This document shows positions 1 through 6,917 of a DNA stretch of 13,955 nt, piece after piece. Source of the DNA: Cyclobacteriaceae bacterium. GTDB taxonomy: Bacteria; Bacteroidota; Bacteroidia; Cytophagales; Cyclobacteriaceae. Both the position numbers and the translations under genes were made by a program. The notes beneath the pieces were generated by a model that was not told where the DNA came from, made no database searches, and worked only from the letters and a program-made list of their open reading frames with translations. The stretch spans positions 1 to 13,955 of the forward strand of contig JANQST010000464.1 of assembly GCA_028279155.1 (NCBI GenBank). The letters are read 5' to 3'. Position 1 is the first letter of the stretch; every line of letters begins with the position of its first letter.

Positions 1-420
1 CAGATCAAATATTATATAGATCTCTATTTCGGATTTATTCGAAAGGAATACGTATGTATTGTTGTAGATGAGTTTGACGAAGTAGCCGCTATCGCACTCT
101 GTTTGCCTTCGTTGTCAAAGGCATTTCAGAAAGCAAAAGGTCGTCTATTTCCATTTGGTTTTTTGCATGTTTTGCGAGCTTTTCGAGCCAATGAACACGT
201 GGATATGTTCTTGATTGGTATTAAACCTAAATATCAAAAAGTAGGAGTGAATGCGCTCATCTTCCAAGAGCTAAACCAAACGTTCATCGACAAAGGAGTG
301 AAGTACGTTTCTACCGGACCAATGCTAGAAACTAACCAAGCAGTACTAAGCCTATGGGATGAATTTATGGAGGGATTTGATGATATCACAATTCGACGGA
401 GATGTTATAAGAAGGAGCTG
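1..420 (+). repeat. Copy 1 (C-terminal part) of the internal GNAT duplication
   Basis: The encoded segment from QIKYYIDLYFGF to RRRCYKKEL is homologous, without gaps, to the segment encoded by 1153-1572. Conserved blocks include YFGFIRKEYV, FPFGF, FLIG and TGPML. The copies are about 60% identical in protein but clearly diverged in DNA, so the duplication is old and not an assembly artefact. Confidence 0.85.
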
Positions 421-1578
421 GATAACCTGAAACCAAAACAACCTAAGAGCATGTCTTTGGCAATCCAAGAAATGAATACCAAAAAGGAGCTGATTGAATT
501 TATCAGGTTTCCTTTTTCCCTTTATAAGGGAAACAAATATTATGTCCCACCACTGATCGATTTCGAATTAAGTACTCTTAGAAAAGACAAGAATCCCGCC
601 TTCGAAATAGCGGATGCTGCCTATTGGGTGGTGAAAAAAGATGGAAAAATTGTTGGAAGGATGGCAGGAATTAAGATCGATCAAGAGCTCAAAGAAGAAT
701 CACTTATACGCTTTGGGTGGGTTGACTTCATTGATGATATTGAAGTCACAAAAATGCTTTTTGATCAACTAAAAAGCTGGGGCAAACAATTTGGAGCGAC
801 TGCCTTCCACGGACCACTCGGCTTCACTGATTTAGACTTTGAAGGTGCCCTGGAAAAGGGATTTGATCAGCAACCGACTCAGGCAACGATTTATAATTAC
901 CCTTACTATATCGAGCACTTCAAAAAACTAGGAATGGATCCTTCAGCTACATGGAAAGAATTCCGTGCATTTGTTCCGAAAGAGGTGCCTCGTAGAATTG
1001 CAAGATCGGCCCAATTGGTAAGCAACCGCTTTAATTTTGAGTTAAAGAAATTTAAAAAAGCCAAAGACATCCTAAAATATGCACCAGGCGTTTTTGAAAT
1101 TCTAAACAATAGTTATTCTCATCTATATGGATATCATCCGTTAACAGAAAAACAGATCAAGTATTACATTGATCAGTATTTCGGCTTTATCAGAAAAGAG
1201 TATGTTGGTATTGTAGTTAACGAAAAAGATGAAGTTATAGCTATGGCCGTATGCATGCCTTCTTTATCCAACGCACTACAAAAAGCCAAGGGTAAAATGT
1301 TTCCATTTGGATTCATCCACATTCTTAAGGCTTTCCTATCCAATAAGGTTATCGATTTATTTCTGATTGGAGCAAGTCCTGACTATCAAAAGCTGGGAGC
1401 AAATGCAGTTATTTTTAACGAATTAACTCAAATACTCATTAAGAAAAAAGCAGAGTATGTAACCACAGGACCAATGCTCTTAGAAAACAGAGCCGCAATC
1501 AATAACTGGGAATCCAATAAAGAGATACTCGATGATGTTGATATTCAGAGGAGTTGTTATAAAGGATCGATTGGGTAA
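1..1578 (+). CDS. GNAT-like N-acyltransferase, tandem in-frame double copy (5' partial)
   Basis: The frame is open from base 1 to the TAA at 1576-1578, so the N-terminus lies outside the window; the TTG at 103 is only an internal codon. The protein holds the end of one unit (bases 1 to about 420) and a full second unit of 375 residues beginning at an in-frame ATG at 451. Unit 2 starts with a characteristic stretch (FIRFPFSLYKGNKYYVPPL), followed by NPAFE, GPLGFTDLDFEG and YNYPYY, and ends with a GNAT-type segment: a PSLS strand, then YQKLGANA, a variant of the acetyl-CoA loop (Q-x-x-G-x-N-A). These features match a Bacteroidota family of about 375 residues usually annotated as N-acetyltransferase or hypothetical; the family link is from memory. 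Aligned over about 139 residues, the two units share about 84 identities, at a fixed offset of 384 codons. The substrate is unknown. Acylation of an amine is plausible given the acyl module downstream, but that is inference. Confidence 0.8.
   Translation, partial: QIKYYIDLYFGFIRKEYVCIVVDEFDEVAAIALCLPSLSKAFQKAKGRLFPFGFLHVLRAFRANEHVDMFLIGIKPKYQKVGVNALIFQELNQTFIDKGVKYVSTGPMLETNQAVLSLWDEFMEGFDDITIRRRCYKKELDNLKPKQPKSMSLAIQEMNTKKELIEFIRFPFSLYKGNKYYVPPLIDFELSTLRKDKNPAFEIADAAYWVVKKDGKIVGRMAGIKIDQELKEESLIRFGWVDFIDDIEVTKMLFDQLKSWGKQFGATAFHGPLGFTDLDFEGALEKGFDQQPTQATIYNYPYYIEHFKKLGMDPSATWKEFRAFVPKEVPRRIARSAQLVSNRFNFELKKFKKAKDILKYAPGVFEILNNSYSHLYGYHPLTEKQIKYYIDQYFGFIRKEYVGIVVNEKDEVIAMAVCMPSLSNALQKAKGKMFPFGFIHILKAFLSNKVIDLFLIGASPDYQKLGANAVIFNELTQILIKKKAEYVTTGPMLLENRAAINNWESNKEILDDVDIQRSCYKGSIG
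1153..1572 (+). repeat. Copy 2 (C-terminal part) of the internal GNAT duplication
   Basis: This is the partner of the copy at 1-420, offset by exactly 1152 bases (384 codons). It begins with CAG at 1153 (QIKYYIDQYFGF) and runs to the CYKG near the end of the protein. The 384-codon offset is one 375-residue unit plus a linker of about 9 residues (NLKPKQPKS). Confidence 0.85.
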
Positions 1579-1657
1579 CCCGACTCCGATTTGAAAAAAA
1601 TCAGTATCTAAAAGAATGTTTAGCCCAAGTTCTCAAATCTTAATTATCTTTTCACTC

Positions 1658-1679
1658 TTCCTAAATTCAATTTTAGGAA
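1658..1679 (+). other. Perfect 8-bp inverted repeat upstream of the acyl operon
   Basis: TTCCTAAA (1658-1665) pairs perfectly with TTTAGGAA (1672-1679) around a 6-base loop. It lies 79 bases after the GNAT stop and 33 bases before the dehydratase ATG. No T-tract follows the right arm, so it is not a classic intrinsic terminator. It could be a weak terminator, an mRNA structure ahead of the operon or a protein-binding palindrome. The rest of the gap (1579-1712) shows nothing else I can support. Confidence 0.4.
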
Positions 1680-1712
1680 TCTTAATCTCACCAGTTGAAC
1701 AAGCCATTGACC

Positions 1713-2162
1713 ATGAAATCAATACCTGAAATCATTTCATCACTTCCTTACAAAAAACCCTTTCTGTTTGTGGATGAATTGCTAGAGGTAAATGAAGAAA
1801 GTTGCTCCGGCACCTATACCATTCGAGAAGACGAATACTTCTTCGCAGGTCATTTCCCTGGACAACCCATTGTTCCCGGTGTAATTATCACTGAAATCAT
1901 GGCTCAAATCGGGCTGGTTTGCTTTGGCATTTACCTTGAAGATTCAAAGGTTCCTATCCTACCCGCCTTTACCAATGCAAATATTGATTTCATTACTAAA
2001 GTGAAGCCTGGAGATAGATTAATAATTGTGTCAAAAAAAATATACTTTCGCTTTAGAAAATTAAAATGCCAGATTACATGCCGCTTAGAAGATGGTACCC
2101 TTGTCGCAAAAGGCGAATGTTCTGGTATGCTAATTAATCGGGAAGATATTGGAAAAGCATAG
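1713..2162 (+). CDS. FabZ-family 3-hydroxyacyl-ACP dehydratase
   Basis: A 149-residue hot-dog-fold protein, the usual FabZ size. It dehydrates (3R)-hydroxyacyl-ACP to trans-2-enoyl-ACP in the cytoplasm. The signature reads AGHFPGQPIVPGV at residues 46-57, with catalytic His47, and the partner acid is Glu61 in TEIMAQIG. I chose the ATG at 1713; an in-frame TTG at 1695 would add six residues with no family support. The gene overlaps the downstream ketosynthase by 14 bases, which suggests translational coupling. Its place in a dehydratase-ketosynthase-ACP set suggests a dedicated pathway, not the housekeeping fatty acid cycle, though it could still serve the latter. Pathway assignment is inference; enzyme family is secure. 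Confidence 0.9.
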   Translation: MKSIPEIISSLPYKKPFLFVDELLEVNEESCSGTYTIREDEYFFAGHFPGQPIVPGVIITEIMAQIGLVCFGIYLEDSKVPILPAFTNANIDFITKVKPGDRLIIVSKKIYFRFRKLKCQITCRLEDGTLVAKGECSGMLINREDIGKA

Positions 2163-3432
2163 AGTAGTCATTACGGGAATAGGTGTTGTTGCCTCGAATG
2201 CCATAGGTACTGCTGATTTTCTTGAAGCGTTGAAACAAGGAAAGTCAGGAATCAAACAATGGGAAGAACTTGAGAAGTTGAATCTTAGAAGTCAGATAGG
2301 TGGTCAACCAAATTTAAGTGAAGTCAACCTTGAAGAACATTTGCCCAGATTACTTGCCGCAAAACTTACCAATAAAGGAATCATTTATGCTTGCCTGGCT
2401 GGCGTTGAAGCCTGGAAGGACGCAGGATTAACCCCTTCCGAAGAAACTACGGATTTTGATTCCGGACTCATCTTTGGAGCCGGAGACCTGAGTTTTGACA
2501 GTTGGATCAATAGAGAAATGCCATCCTACCCTATTGATCGTGGAGAAAGCAAAAAGCTAGGTTCACGAACAATATCCGAAGGGATGAACAGCGGTGCAGC
2601 TGCCTATCTTAACTCAATATTAGGTTTGGGGAGCAGGATCCAATCAAATTCTTCTGCATGTATTACAGGTTCTGAAGCTGTTCTTATGGGATATGAATAC
2701 CTTTCAGAGGGTAGAGCCGATCGAATGCTTTGTGGAAGCACAGAAGGTGATGGAAGATATATATGGGCCGGGTTTGATGCGATGAGAGTCCTTTGTAGTG
2801 ATTCAAATGAAAATCCTACCTACGGATCACGTCCAATGAGTGCTACATCTACCGGATTCGTTCCATCCGGAGGGTCTGGAGCATTGGTTTTGGAGACCCT
2901 TGAGAGCGCTAAAAAAAGAAATGCAAAAATTTATGCAGAAATTCTTGGGGGTCAAGTGAATTCTGGTGGACAAAGGGGTGGAGGAACTATGACCGCACCT
3001 AATTCTGAGGCTGTTGTAGCATGTATTAAGTCCGCAGTAAAGAATGCAAAGATCGATCCAAAAGATATCGATCTGATCAGTGGACACCTTACATCTACAA
3101 AAGGAGATCCGATAGAAATTAGAAATTGGTCCAAAGCATTGGGATTGGAAGGTGGTGATTTTCCTCTGGTAAACACGCCAAAATCCATGATAGGTCATGC
3201 GATTGCAGGTGCGGGATCTGTAGAGTTGGTTGCTTGTGTATTGCAGATATATAATAATTTTGTGCACACAAACATCAATTTAGATCAGATCCATCCTGAA
3301 ATACTAGAGATTATTGAAGAGGATAGAATCCCCAAAAAATCTGTAAATCAGGAGGTAAACACTGTAATGAAGGCTAATTTTGGGTTTGGTGATTTAAATT
3401 GCGCACTGGTATTAAGGAAATTCAAAGAATAA
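2149..3432 (+). CDS. Beta-ketoacyl-ACP synthase (KAS I/II-like)
   Basis: A 427-residue condensing enzyme that extends an acyl chain by decarboxylative condensation with malonyl-ACP. The N-terminus (HRVVITGIGVV) is typical of the family. The active site is complete: Cys171 in SSACITGSEAV, His313 in SGHLTSTKGDP, Lys345 and His350 in TPKSMIGHAIAGAGS. The His313 motif departs from the usual HGT(S/G)TP in having Leu after His and Lys in place of Pro, and the C-terminal loop reads NFGFGDLNCALVL. This suggests a specialised paralogue more than a housekeeping FabF/FabB. TTG at 2149 is the only start that keeps the conserved first strand; the gene overlaps the dehydratase by 14 bases. Its TAA overlaps the ATG of the ACP gene by one base. 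Related enzymes occur in flexirubin/aryl polyene and specialised lipid clusters, but the product here is unknown. Confidence 0.9.
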   Translation: MEKHRVVITGIGVVASNAIGTADFLEALKQGKSGIKQWEELEKLNLRSQIGGQPNLSEVNLEEHLPRLLAAKLTNKGIIYACLAGVEAWKDAGLTPSEETTDFDSGLIFGAGDLSFDSWINREMPSYPIDRGESKKLGSRTISEGMNSGAAAYLNSILGLGSRIQSNSSACITGSEAVLMGYEYLSEGRADRMLCGSTEGDGRYIWAGFDAMRVLCSDSNENPTYGSRPMSATSTGFVPSGGSGALVLETLESAKKRNAKIYAEILGGQVNSGGQRGGGTMTAPNSEAVVACIKSAVKNAKIDPKDIDLISGHLTSTKGDPIEIRNWSKALGLEGGDFPLVNTPKSMIGHAIAGAGSVELVACVLQIYNNFVHTNINLDQIHPEILEIIEEDRIPKKSVNQEVNTVMKANFGFGDLNCALVLRKFKE

Positions 3433-3677
3433 TGGAACGAGATAATGTAAAAGAGGAGCTGATGACAATAATCAAACCGTTCGTGCCGGACGGGGAATCT
3501 ATCAGCCTTGCAGAGAATCAGGATCTGATCAATGATCTGAAAATAAACTCTGCCCACATTGTAGATATCGTCCTGGATATTGAAGATAAATTTGACATCA
3601 ACATTGAGGATGACGTGATCGGTGAAATGAATACGGTCGCTGATGCAGTCGATGTTGTGATGAGAAAAACTGCCTAG
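3432..3677 (+). CDS. Acyl carrier protein (phosphopantetheine-binding)
   Basis: An 81-residue acidic carrier protein that holds the growing acyl chain on a 4'-phosphopantetheine arm. The attachment serine is Ser40 in DLKINSAHIVDIVLDIEDKF; the usual DSL has become NSA, so this is a divergent ACP and not the canonical AcpP. The ATG at 3432 overlaps the ketosynthase stop by one base (TAATG), giving tight coupling; an upstream TTG at 3399 would lie inside the ketosynthase gene and add non-ACP sequence. The TAG stop at 3675-3677 is interlocked with the stop of the convergent phosphatidyltransferase gene. The ACP probably serves the adjacent ketosynthase and dehydratase. Confidence 0.88.
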   Translation: MERDNVKEELMTIIKPFVPDGESISLAENQDLINDLKINSAHIVDIVLDIEDKFDINIEDDVIGEMNTVADAVDVVMRKTA

Positions 3678-4576
3678 TTTTTCTCGAAAGCTTCCAGCAA
3701 TTTCCTATCCCTTATCTTTTGACTTATTGAGATTGGAATAAGCGCGATCGTCCAGATTGTACTTGCCCATAGAAATAGATCGAACCTGGCCATCATAGCA
3801 AAAACTATGGCTGCTGTTCTATGTGTATTTGTTCCACAAACCAGTGCCCACCAAGTCAGAAGTGGGTTATTCAGTTTTCTATAGTTTGAGTCGAATGTGT
3901 CTGAAGTTTGTTCATCCTGCGATAATTCAATGGCAGTTTTTCTCCATTCCTTCGTTCGAGTGGTATAGGCGAGCTGTTTGGCGGTATAATCTTTATAAAC
4001 TACATGAAGGAACTTATGGTACCACTTCTTCCCTCCTGGTTCAATTTCGTCTACCGATAGAGGTATATGCCCGGTTGTAGTCTTACCGACCAATTGGAGA
4101 TATTCGGATTTATAAAATTCGTAAAGTGCTGATTTTAAACTTTGTGTATAGCCAGCTGCAGCCGCCAACCCAAAGATCCACCAACCATAACTATCCAAAA
4201 AGAAAAAGCTTCCCCCCAGGTAGACTGCAACAAATACGAAATTATCTATCACCCCATCAATAATTCTACCAAGATCTGATGATTGTCCGGTCATCCTTGC
4301 TAGTTGCCCGTCTGAACTATCCAATACTCCCGCCAATACGATCAGAAAAGAACCTGTTCCTACAATCCATACGTCATTTTGATAGTAAAGCAGGATTCCC
4401 CCTACCACACCAACAAATAGGCTGACAAGTGAAACCTGGGTCGGAGTAAGCTTGTAGTATCTGCCAATCTTTGCAAAATAGAGTCCAAAAAATCTACTGA
4501 AGTAAATGTCAAATCGTTCCTCAATATCGATAAGCTTTATTGATCCATATACCTCCTCAAGATGTTTTTTGAACAT
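3674..4576 (-). CDS. CDP-alcohol phosphatidyltransferase family membrane protein
   Basis: A 300-residue integral membrane enzyme that moves a phosphoryl (or phosphonyl) headgroup between CDP/CMP-activated substrate and an alcohol acceptor. The full family motif D-x2-D-G-x2-A-R-x8-G-x3-D-x3-D is present: Asp86, Asp89-Gly90, Ala93-Arg94, Gly103, Asp107, Asp111. Hydrophobic segments lie at about residues 47-66, 70-86, 112-129, 132-147, 254-262 and 268-286. Residues 150-245 form a long, partly charged insertion not found in the short (about 200-residue) PgsA/PssA enzymes. It sits 28 bases after the PLD-like gene, probably in the same operon. With the AEP genes nearby, CMP-AEP to a diacylglycerol or ceramide is an attractive reaction (phosphonolipid). 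Alternatives are an ethanolamine-, glycerol- or inositol-phosphate transferase. Family is secure, substrate is inference. Confidence 0.88.
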   Translation of the reverse strand: MFKKHLEEVYGSIKLIDIEERFDIYFSRFFGLYFAKIGRYYKLTPTQVSLVSLFVGVVGGILLYYQNDVWIVGTGSFLIVLAGVLDSSDGQLARMTGQSSDLGRIIDGVIDNFVFVAVYLGGSFFFLDSYGWWIFGLAAAAGYTQSLKSALYEFYKSEYLQLVGKTTTGHIPLSVDEIEPGGKKWYHKFLHVVYKDYTAKQLAYTTRTKEWRKTAIELSQDEQTSDTFDSNYRKLNNPLLTWWALVCGTNTHRTAAIVFAMMARFDLFLWASTIWTIALIPISISQKIRDRKLLEAFEKN

Positions 4577-4604
4577 TTGTCTGATAGTTGCTGCGCGAAA
4601 TTAC

Positions 4605-5696
4605 TTAATGTGGTCGTAACAATGTTTTGGAAGTAATCTTGCAAAATACCTCCAGAGCTTTGAGGATTCCAGCAGATACATTCCACGAATTATTCCCTTC
4701 AATGATCTCAGTGGCTCGTTCTTTGGCTGGGTTAAGTACTTCATTACTAAAACGCACAATCAGTTCCTGATCATGAGATTCCAACACGATTTCTTGTTCC
4801 CAATAGTAGCTAACAATATCATAGTTGCTACTTCCAAACAACAAGATCTCCCCATCAATAAGGATGGCTTTCAAGTGTGACATTCCCGGATATTCATACA
4901 TTTTGAAATAGCCTTTTTCAAGTTCAGAAAGCAGGATGTTTTTGAAAATTCCTTTGTTATTCTTTTCAGGAGAAATAATGGACACCTTAACCCCATTGTT
5001 CGACGCTCCTTTCAATACATTTAAGAGTGGATTGGAGACATAAGGAGAAATGACTTCCACGGTTCGCTTCGCGGACTTGATGACTCTAAAAAGCTTATTA
5101 TACAAATCAGTGCTCTTCACTCCATTAAAAAAATAAATGGTCGAGTCGCCAACATTGGCAGAAGCGGACTGATTTTTTCCTTGCCAGGTCATCTTAAAAT
5201 CATTGGCAATCGCTCCTCCGATTGATTCATCCTCCAGAGCAATCATCATGTCATGCCATTCAAAGTTGTGATCGCTGAAATTAATCCCTCCCAGGTAACT
5301 GATTTTCTCATCGATCACAACCATCTTCTTGTGATTACGAAGCGGGTACCTGTGACCAAGAAAACCAAGTGGGTTGGTGAATGTCACTTCAATTCCATTT
5401 TCCCGAGCCTTTTTGATAATAGCTTTCGTGTTAGTTATTTCTTCTCTAAAAGCCTTGTCTCTCAAATATTTAGGACTAATAATGAATGAATCGTTGATGA
5501 CTGCATTGGAATAGTTATCCACTAACAGCTTCTTGTCCTTTGCTGGTGCTCTGAGCATAATGTCAATTAGCTGCTCACCTGCCGCATCACCCTCAAAGGT
5601 CATGGCCTGTACGTATATACTGTTCTTTGCTTCCTGGGCTTTCTCATTAAAATCCTCCATAAAGGATTGAGCCCCCAACAGAACTTTACTGCTCAT
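4605..5696 (-). CDS. Phospholipase D / cardiolipin synthase-like protein
   Basis: A 363-residue protein with two PLD (HKD) motifs, the hallmark of enzymes that work through a phosphohistidine intermediate. The first is H122-x-K124-x4-D129 followed by GGINFSDHN; the second is H274-x-K276-x4-D281 followed by GSSNYD. Both are intact, so it should be active. There is no signal peptide and no N-terminal membrane segments, unlike most cardiolipin synthases, so it is probably cytoplasmic or peripheral. The ATG at 5694-5696 begins MSSKVLLG. It is the first gene of a two-gene minus-strand unit with the phosphatidyltransferase, which suggests phospholipid headgroup exchange or cardiolipin-like synthesis. 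A plain phospholipase is also possible. Confidence 0.85.
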   Translation of the reverse strand: MSSKVLLGAQSFMEDFNEKAQEAKNSIYVQAMTFEGDAAGEQLIDIMLRAPAKDKKLLVDNYSNAVINDSFIISPKYLRDKAFREEITNTKAIIKKARENGIEVTFTNPLGFLGHRYPLRNHKKMVVIDEKISYLGGINFSDHNFEWHDMMIALEDESIGGAIANDFKMTWQGKNQSASANVGDSTIYFFNGVKSTDLYNKLFRVIKSAKRTVEVISPYVSNPLLNVLKGASNNGVKVSIISPEKNNKGIFKNILLSELEKGYFKMYEYPGMSHLKAILIDGEILLFGSSNYDIVSYYWEQEIVLESHDQELIVRFSNEVLNPAKERATEIIEGNNSWNVSAGILKALEVFCKITSKTLLRPH

Positions 5697-5816
5697 TTTG
5701 TCAATCGGTCAAAGTGAATAGAATCGATCATTTGTTCTTCGGTTTGAAAGGATATGATTTATTTTGAGCCGTTAATTCAAAGCTGTGATTTGTCTCTAGC
5801 ATCTGACTCACCTTAT

Positions 5817-6917
5817 ATGAAAATTGCTCAAGTTTGCCCATACGATTTTTCCAGACCAGGTGGTGTTAAATCCCACATCATGAGCCTTTCAAAATACTTG
5901 GCAAAGGTAGGTCATGATGTAAAGATCATAGCCCCAAATATAAATTCAGATTTAGTAGAAGAACCTAACGTTCATTTCTTCGGCAAGAACCGTTCACTAA
6001 ACATTGGTGGAACGAAAATCGATCTCAATATTGCAGTTGGAGAAGAAAAAGTAGCATTAAAAGAGTTTCTTAAGAAAGAACAATTTGACATTATCCATTA
6101 TCATACGATTTGGAATCCTTTGCTACCATTCCAGGTGAGAAGATATGCCAGAACCAAACATGTAGCCACCTTCCACGACACGCCTAAAAACCTCTTTATC
6201 GGTAGATGGATTATGCCTTTGGTAGCCAGATGGGTGTTTGCATTTCTAGACGAGATCATATCTGTTTCTAAAACTCAATCAGGATTTATTGAAAGGTTTT
6301 CCAAACGGAAAATTGAAATCATTCCAAATGGAATTGATCTGGAAGACATTCAAAGTCAGCCTAAAGTTCAAAAGGACCCTGCGACATTTCAGTTGCTTTT
6401 CCTTGGACGTTTGGAACCTCGAAAAGGAGTAATGCATGCATTGCAAGCCTTTCGTAAATTGAAAATGACTTACCAAAACTTGAAGCTTGTCATAGCAGGC
6501 GATGGCGATGACCGCAAGATGGTAGAAGATTACATCAAAGAGTACGATCTAAGAGATGTTGAGCTCAAAGGCTTTGTGGATGAGGCTACCAAATACGCTT
6601 TGCTACAGGAGTCAGATATCTATCTCGCTCCAGCGCTTTATGGTGAAAGCTTCGGAATCGTTTTATTGGAAGCTATGTCAATTGGAACACCTATGGCTGG
6701 TTACGCGAACGAAGGTTACAAAAACGTACTTACCGATGAAATGCTTGAGCACTTCTCTGATCCAGAGGATCTGGAGGGCTTAATAAAAAATATAGAGGGG
6801 TTATTGCTCTCCGAAAAAAGAGAGAAGCTTTCTGTGAAGGGACTTGTTGAAGTAAAAAAATATGATTGGAGAGCTTTAGCAGCACAGATAGAACAACTCT
6901 ACCAACATTCTAATTGA
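5817..6917 (+). CDS. GT4 family glycosyltransferase (PimA-like)
   Basis: A 366-residue GT-B fold retaining glycosyltransferase of family GT4. The N-terminus (KIAQVCPYDFSRPGGVKSH) closely resembles PimA-type phosphatidylinositol mannosyltransferases, including the Gly-Gly loop at 15-16. Other features are FHDTP with His120, the GRLEPRKG nucleotide-sugar motif at 197-204 (Arg198, Lys203), and the E-x7-E motif Glu277 to Glu285 in ESFGIVLLE. I chose the ATG at 5817; an in-frame ATG at 5754 would add 21 residues that look unlike any GT4 start. It stands alone on the plus strand between lipid genes and the AEP operon, and its stop overlaps the convergent phnW by 8 bases. It may glycosylate a lipid anchor or build a surface glycan; donor and acceptor cannot be read from sequence. 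Confidence 0.88.
   Translation: MKIAQVCPYDFSRPGGVKSHIMSLSKYLAKVGHDVKIIAPNINSDLVEEPNVHFFGKNRSLNIGGTKIDLNIAVGEEKVALKEFLKKEQFDIIHYHTIWNPLLPFQVRRYARTKHVATFHDTPKNLFIGRWIMPLVARWVFAFLDEIISVSKTQSGFIERFSKRKIEIIPNGIDLEDIQSQPKVQKDPATFQLLFLGRLEPRKGVMHALQAFRKLKMTYQNLKLVIAGDGDDRKMVEDYIKEYDLRDVELKGFVDEATKYALLQESDIYLAPALYGESFGIVLLEAMSIGTPMAGYANEGYKNVLTDEMLEHFSDPEDLEGLIKNIEGLLLSEKREKLSVKGLVEVKKYDWRALAAQIEQLYQHSN

Noticed and set aside
103..105. TTG as the start of the first gene
   Set aside because: The frame is open to base 1, and the codons before 103 encode sequence homologous to the second unit (QIKYYIDLYFGFIRKEYV), so the gene begins outside the window.
451..1578. Second GNAT unit as a separate gene starting at ATG 451
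   Set aside because: There is no stop codon between the units and the frame is continuous, so the simplest reading is one fused protein; internal initiation at 451 is still possible.
2827..3267. 146-residue minus-strand open frame within the ketosynthase gene
   Set aside because: It lies wholly inside a well-supported ketosynthase gene, is rich in Cys, Ser and Ile without a domain motif, and is best explained as a shadow frame.
5754..5816. Upstream ATG (5754) for the GT4 glycosyltransferase
   Set aside because: The 21 extra residues do not resemble GT4 N-termini, while the sequence from ATG 5817 begins exactly at the conserved first strand.
5697..5816. Bacteroidota promoter for the PLD-like and GT4 genes
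   Set aside because: TATTTTG near 5759 is one base short of TAnnTTTG and has no TTTG at the right spacing, so I do not call a promoter.
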